From Saprospiraceae bacterium (GTDB lineage Bacteria > Bacteroidota > Bacteroidia > Chitinophagales > Saprospiraceae), in NCBI GenBank assembly GCA_023299965.1, contig JALZVN010000339.1:1-6526 (forward strand): a stretch of DNA of 6,526 bases. Reading direction: 5' to 3'. The number at the start of each line of letters is the position of its first letter. Within the stretch, counting starts at the first letter, position 1. The notes under the pieces were generated by a model that had not been told where the DNA came from, ran no database searches, and saw only the letters and a list, made by a program, of their open reading frames with translations. Of this stretch, positions 5,408 through 6,526 are shown piece by piece. Made by a program: the position numbers and the translations under genes.

Positions 5408-6478
5408 ATGATAAGATCAAAGATTGCTGGAATCGGTAAGTATGTACCAGAGCACGTAGTGAGCAATGAGAAGCTCTCAACGCTGATGGATACTTCTGAT
5501 GAATGGATAACCGAAAGAACAGGGATTAAAGAAAGGCGCTACGCGAGTAGGTATGAGGAGACGACGACGACCATGGGCGCTAAAGCAGCTCGCATGGCTA
5601 TCGAAAGAGCAGGTATTGATAAAGAAGAAATTGACTTTATCATCTTTGCGACCTTGAGTGCAGATTACTATTTTCCTGGATGTGGTGTATTGGTGCAAAG
5701 AGAGTTGGGGATCACTAAGACAGAGATAGGTGCCCTAGACATCAGAAATCAATGCACGGGCTTTATCTACGGCATTAGTGTAGCGGATCAGTTTATTAGA
5801 TCTGGGATGTATAAGAATATCCTTTTGGTAGGGGCTGAGATGCACTCTATGGGATTAAATTACTCTACAAAAGGAAGAGATATATCAGTAATATTCGGAG
5901 ATGGTGCGGGTGCGGTAGTTCTGCAAGCTACTGAAGAAGAAGGTAGAGGGATTTTATCTTCCAAGCTTCACTCAGATGGTACTTATGCGGAAAAGTTAGC
6001 CTTGATTTGCCCAGGCTCACATGGTGGATACCACAACAAGTATCTGGAAGAGGACGTGGAATATGGATTTAGCAAGGAAAATGAATTTGGAGACGTATTT
6101 GTCACACCGACTATGCTTGATAAAGGACAAACCTACCCGTATATGGAAGGTAAGTTTGTTTTCAAAATGGCAGTACAAAAATTTCCAGAAGTGATCATGG
6201 AAGTATTGACCGATGCAAAGAAACAGCCTTCAGATCTCAATATGCTGATTCCGCATCAAGCTAATCTGCGTATCAGTCAATTTGTTCAAAAGAAATTAGG
6301 GTTGAGCGATGATCAAGTACACAACAATATCCATAAATATGGAAACACCACTGCAGCCTCTGTACCTATCGCTTTGTGTGAAGCATGGGAAGAAGGTAGA
6401 GTGAAAGAAGGAGACTTGGTTTGTTTGGCTGCTTTTGGTTCTGGATTCACTTGGGGAGCTACTTTGTTGAATTGGTAG
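5408..6478 (+). CDS. fabH: Beta-ketoacyl-ACP synthase III family protein (FabH-like, long form)
   Basis: A KAS III homologue of 356 residues. FabH enzymes condense an acyl-CoA primer with malonyl-ACP to start fatty-acid chains in the cytoplasm. Seen: the family signature DEWITERTGIKERR (31-44); nucleophile C116 in NQCTGF; GDGAGA (164-169); H283 in IPHQAN; N313 in YGNTTAAS; and the C-terminal AAFGSGFTWGATLL. The His-Asn spacing of 30 equals that of E. coli FabH (H244, N274). The Cys-His distance is 167 against 132, because of an insertion at roughly 200-244, after HSDGTYAEKLAL and before MEGKFVFK. I recall similar ~355-residue forms in Bacteroidota beside a shorter FabH. No plsX, rpmF or fabD is adjacent, so this may be a paralogue with a different primer (for example branched acyl-CoA, or a secondary-lipid role); that is inference. 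The ATG at 5408 fits the family N terminus, and no Shine-Dalgarno is visible. Confidence 0.88.
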   Translation: MIRSKIAGIGKYVPEHVVSNEKLSTLMDTSDEWITERTGIKERRYASRYEETTTTMGAKAARMAIERAGIDKEEIDFIIFATLSADYYFPGCGVLVQRELGITKTEIGALDIRNQCTGFIYGISVADQFIRSGMYKNILLVGAEMHSMGLNYSTKGRDISVIFGDGAGAVVLQATEEEGRGILSSKLHSDGTYAEKLALICPGSHGGYHNKYLEEDVEYGFSKENEFGDVFVTPTMLDKGQTYPYMEGKFVFKMAVQKFPEVIMEVLTDAKKQPSDLNMLIPHQANLRISQFVQKKLGLSDDQVHNNIHKYGNTTAASVPIALCEAWEEGRVKEGDLVCLAAFGSGFTWGATLLNW

Positions 6479-6485
6479 TTGAAAA

Positions 6486-6513
6486 AGGTATTAGGTATTA
6501 GGCTTTAGGTATT
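6486..6513. repeat. Tandem heptamer repeat AGGTATT
   Basis: Four consecutive 7-bp units follow the fabH-like stop by 7 bp: AGGTATT, AGGTATT, AGGCTTT, AGGTATT. After that the pattern decays into AGTTAGTTGG at the window edge. It is a short microsatellite-like array that may continue beyond the window. No stem or terminator is visible in it. Confidence 0.7.
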
Positions 6514-6526
6514 AGTTAGTTGGTTG

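Overview
This 6.5 kb window looks like chromosome from a member of the Bacteroidota. The lineage call rests on several things: start regions without Shine-Dalgarno sequences, four matches to the Bacteroidota -7 promoter box TAnnTTTG, a MutS with the GPNMxGKSALLRQ-type ATPase motif and a QLSIF clamp-binding tail, a RadD-like helicase form that I associate with Bacteroidota, and an intergenic GC-rich repeat of a kind I recall from many Bacteroidota genomes. A marine flavobacterial or saprospiral source would fit, but the sequence does not settle the class.

Layout, left to right. Bases 1-82 are a leader that carries a minus-strand promoter box pointing out of the window. mutS (83-2722, +) is complete and starts at TTG. 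It is followed by 372 bp of AT-rich spacer with no convincing gene, only a doubtful 40-codon minus-strand ORF and small repeats. Next is a complete SF2 DEAH-box helicase (3095-4597, +), which starts at GTG just downstream of a TATCTTTG box. An adrenodoxin-type [2Fe-2S] ferredoxin (4623-4946, -) converges on it with only 25 bp between the stop codons. A 461-bp divergent spacer (4947-5407) holds the ferredoxin promoter box, a GC-rich structured element, further hairpins, a candidate promoter and an 11-bp inverted repeat. A long-form FabH/KAS III (5408-6478, +) follows, and the window ends in tandem AGGTATT heptamers.

The genes do not form an obvious pathway. mutS and the helicase are both DNA-maintenance genes on the same strand, but the long spacer and a separate promoter box argue against a tight operon. 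The ferredoxin supplies electrons to unknown partners. The KAS III homologue would start fatty-acid or related acyl chains. All four genes look like ordinary chromosomal genes with intact catalytic motifs. I see no transposase, integrase, CRISPR array, tRNA or rRNA. The least explained DNA is the 4947-5407 spacer, which is where a closer look is most worthwhile.
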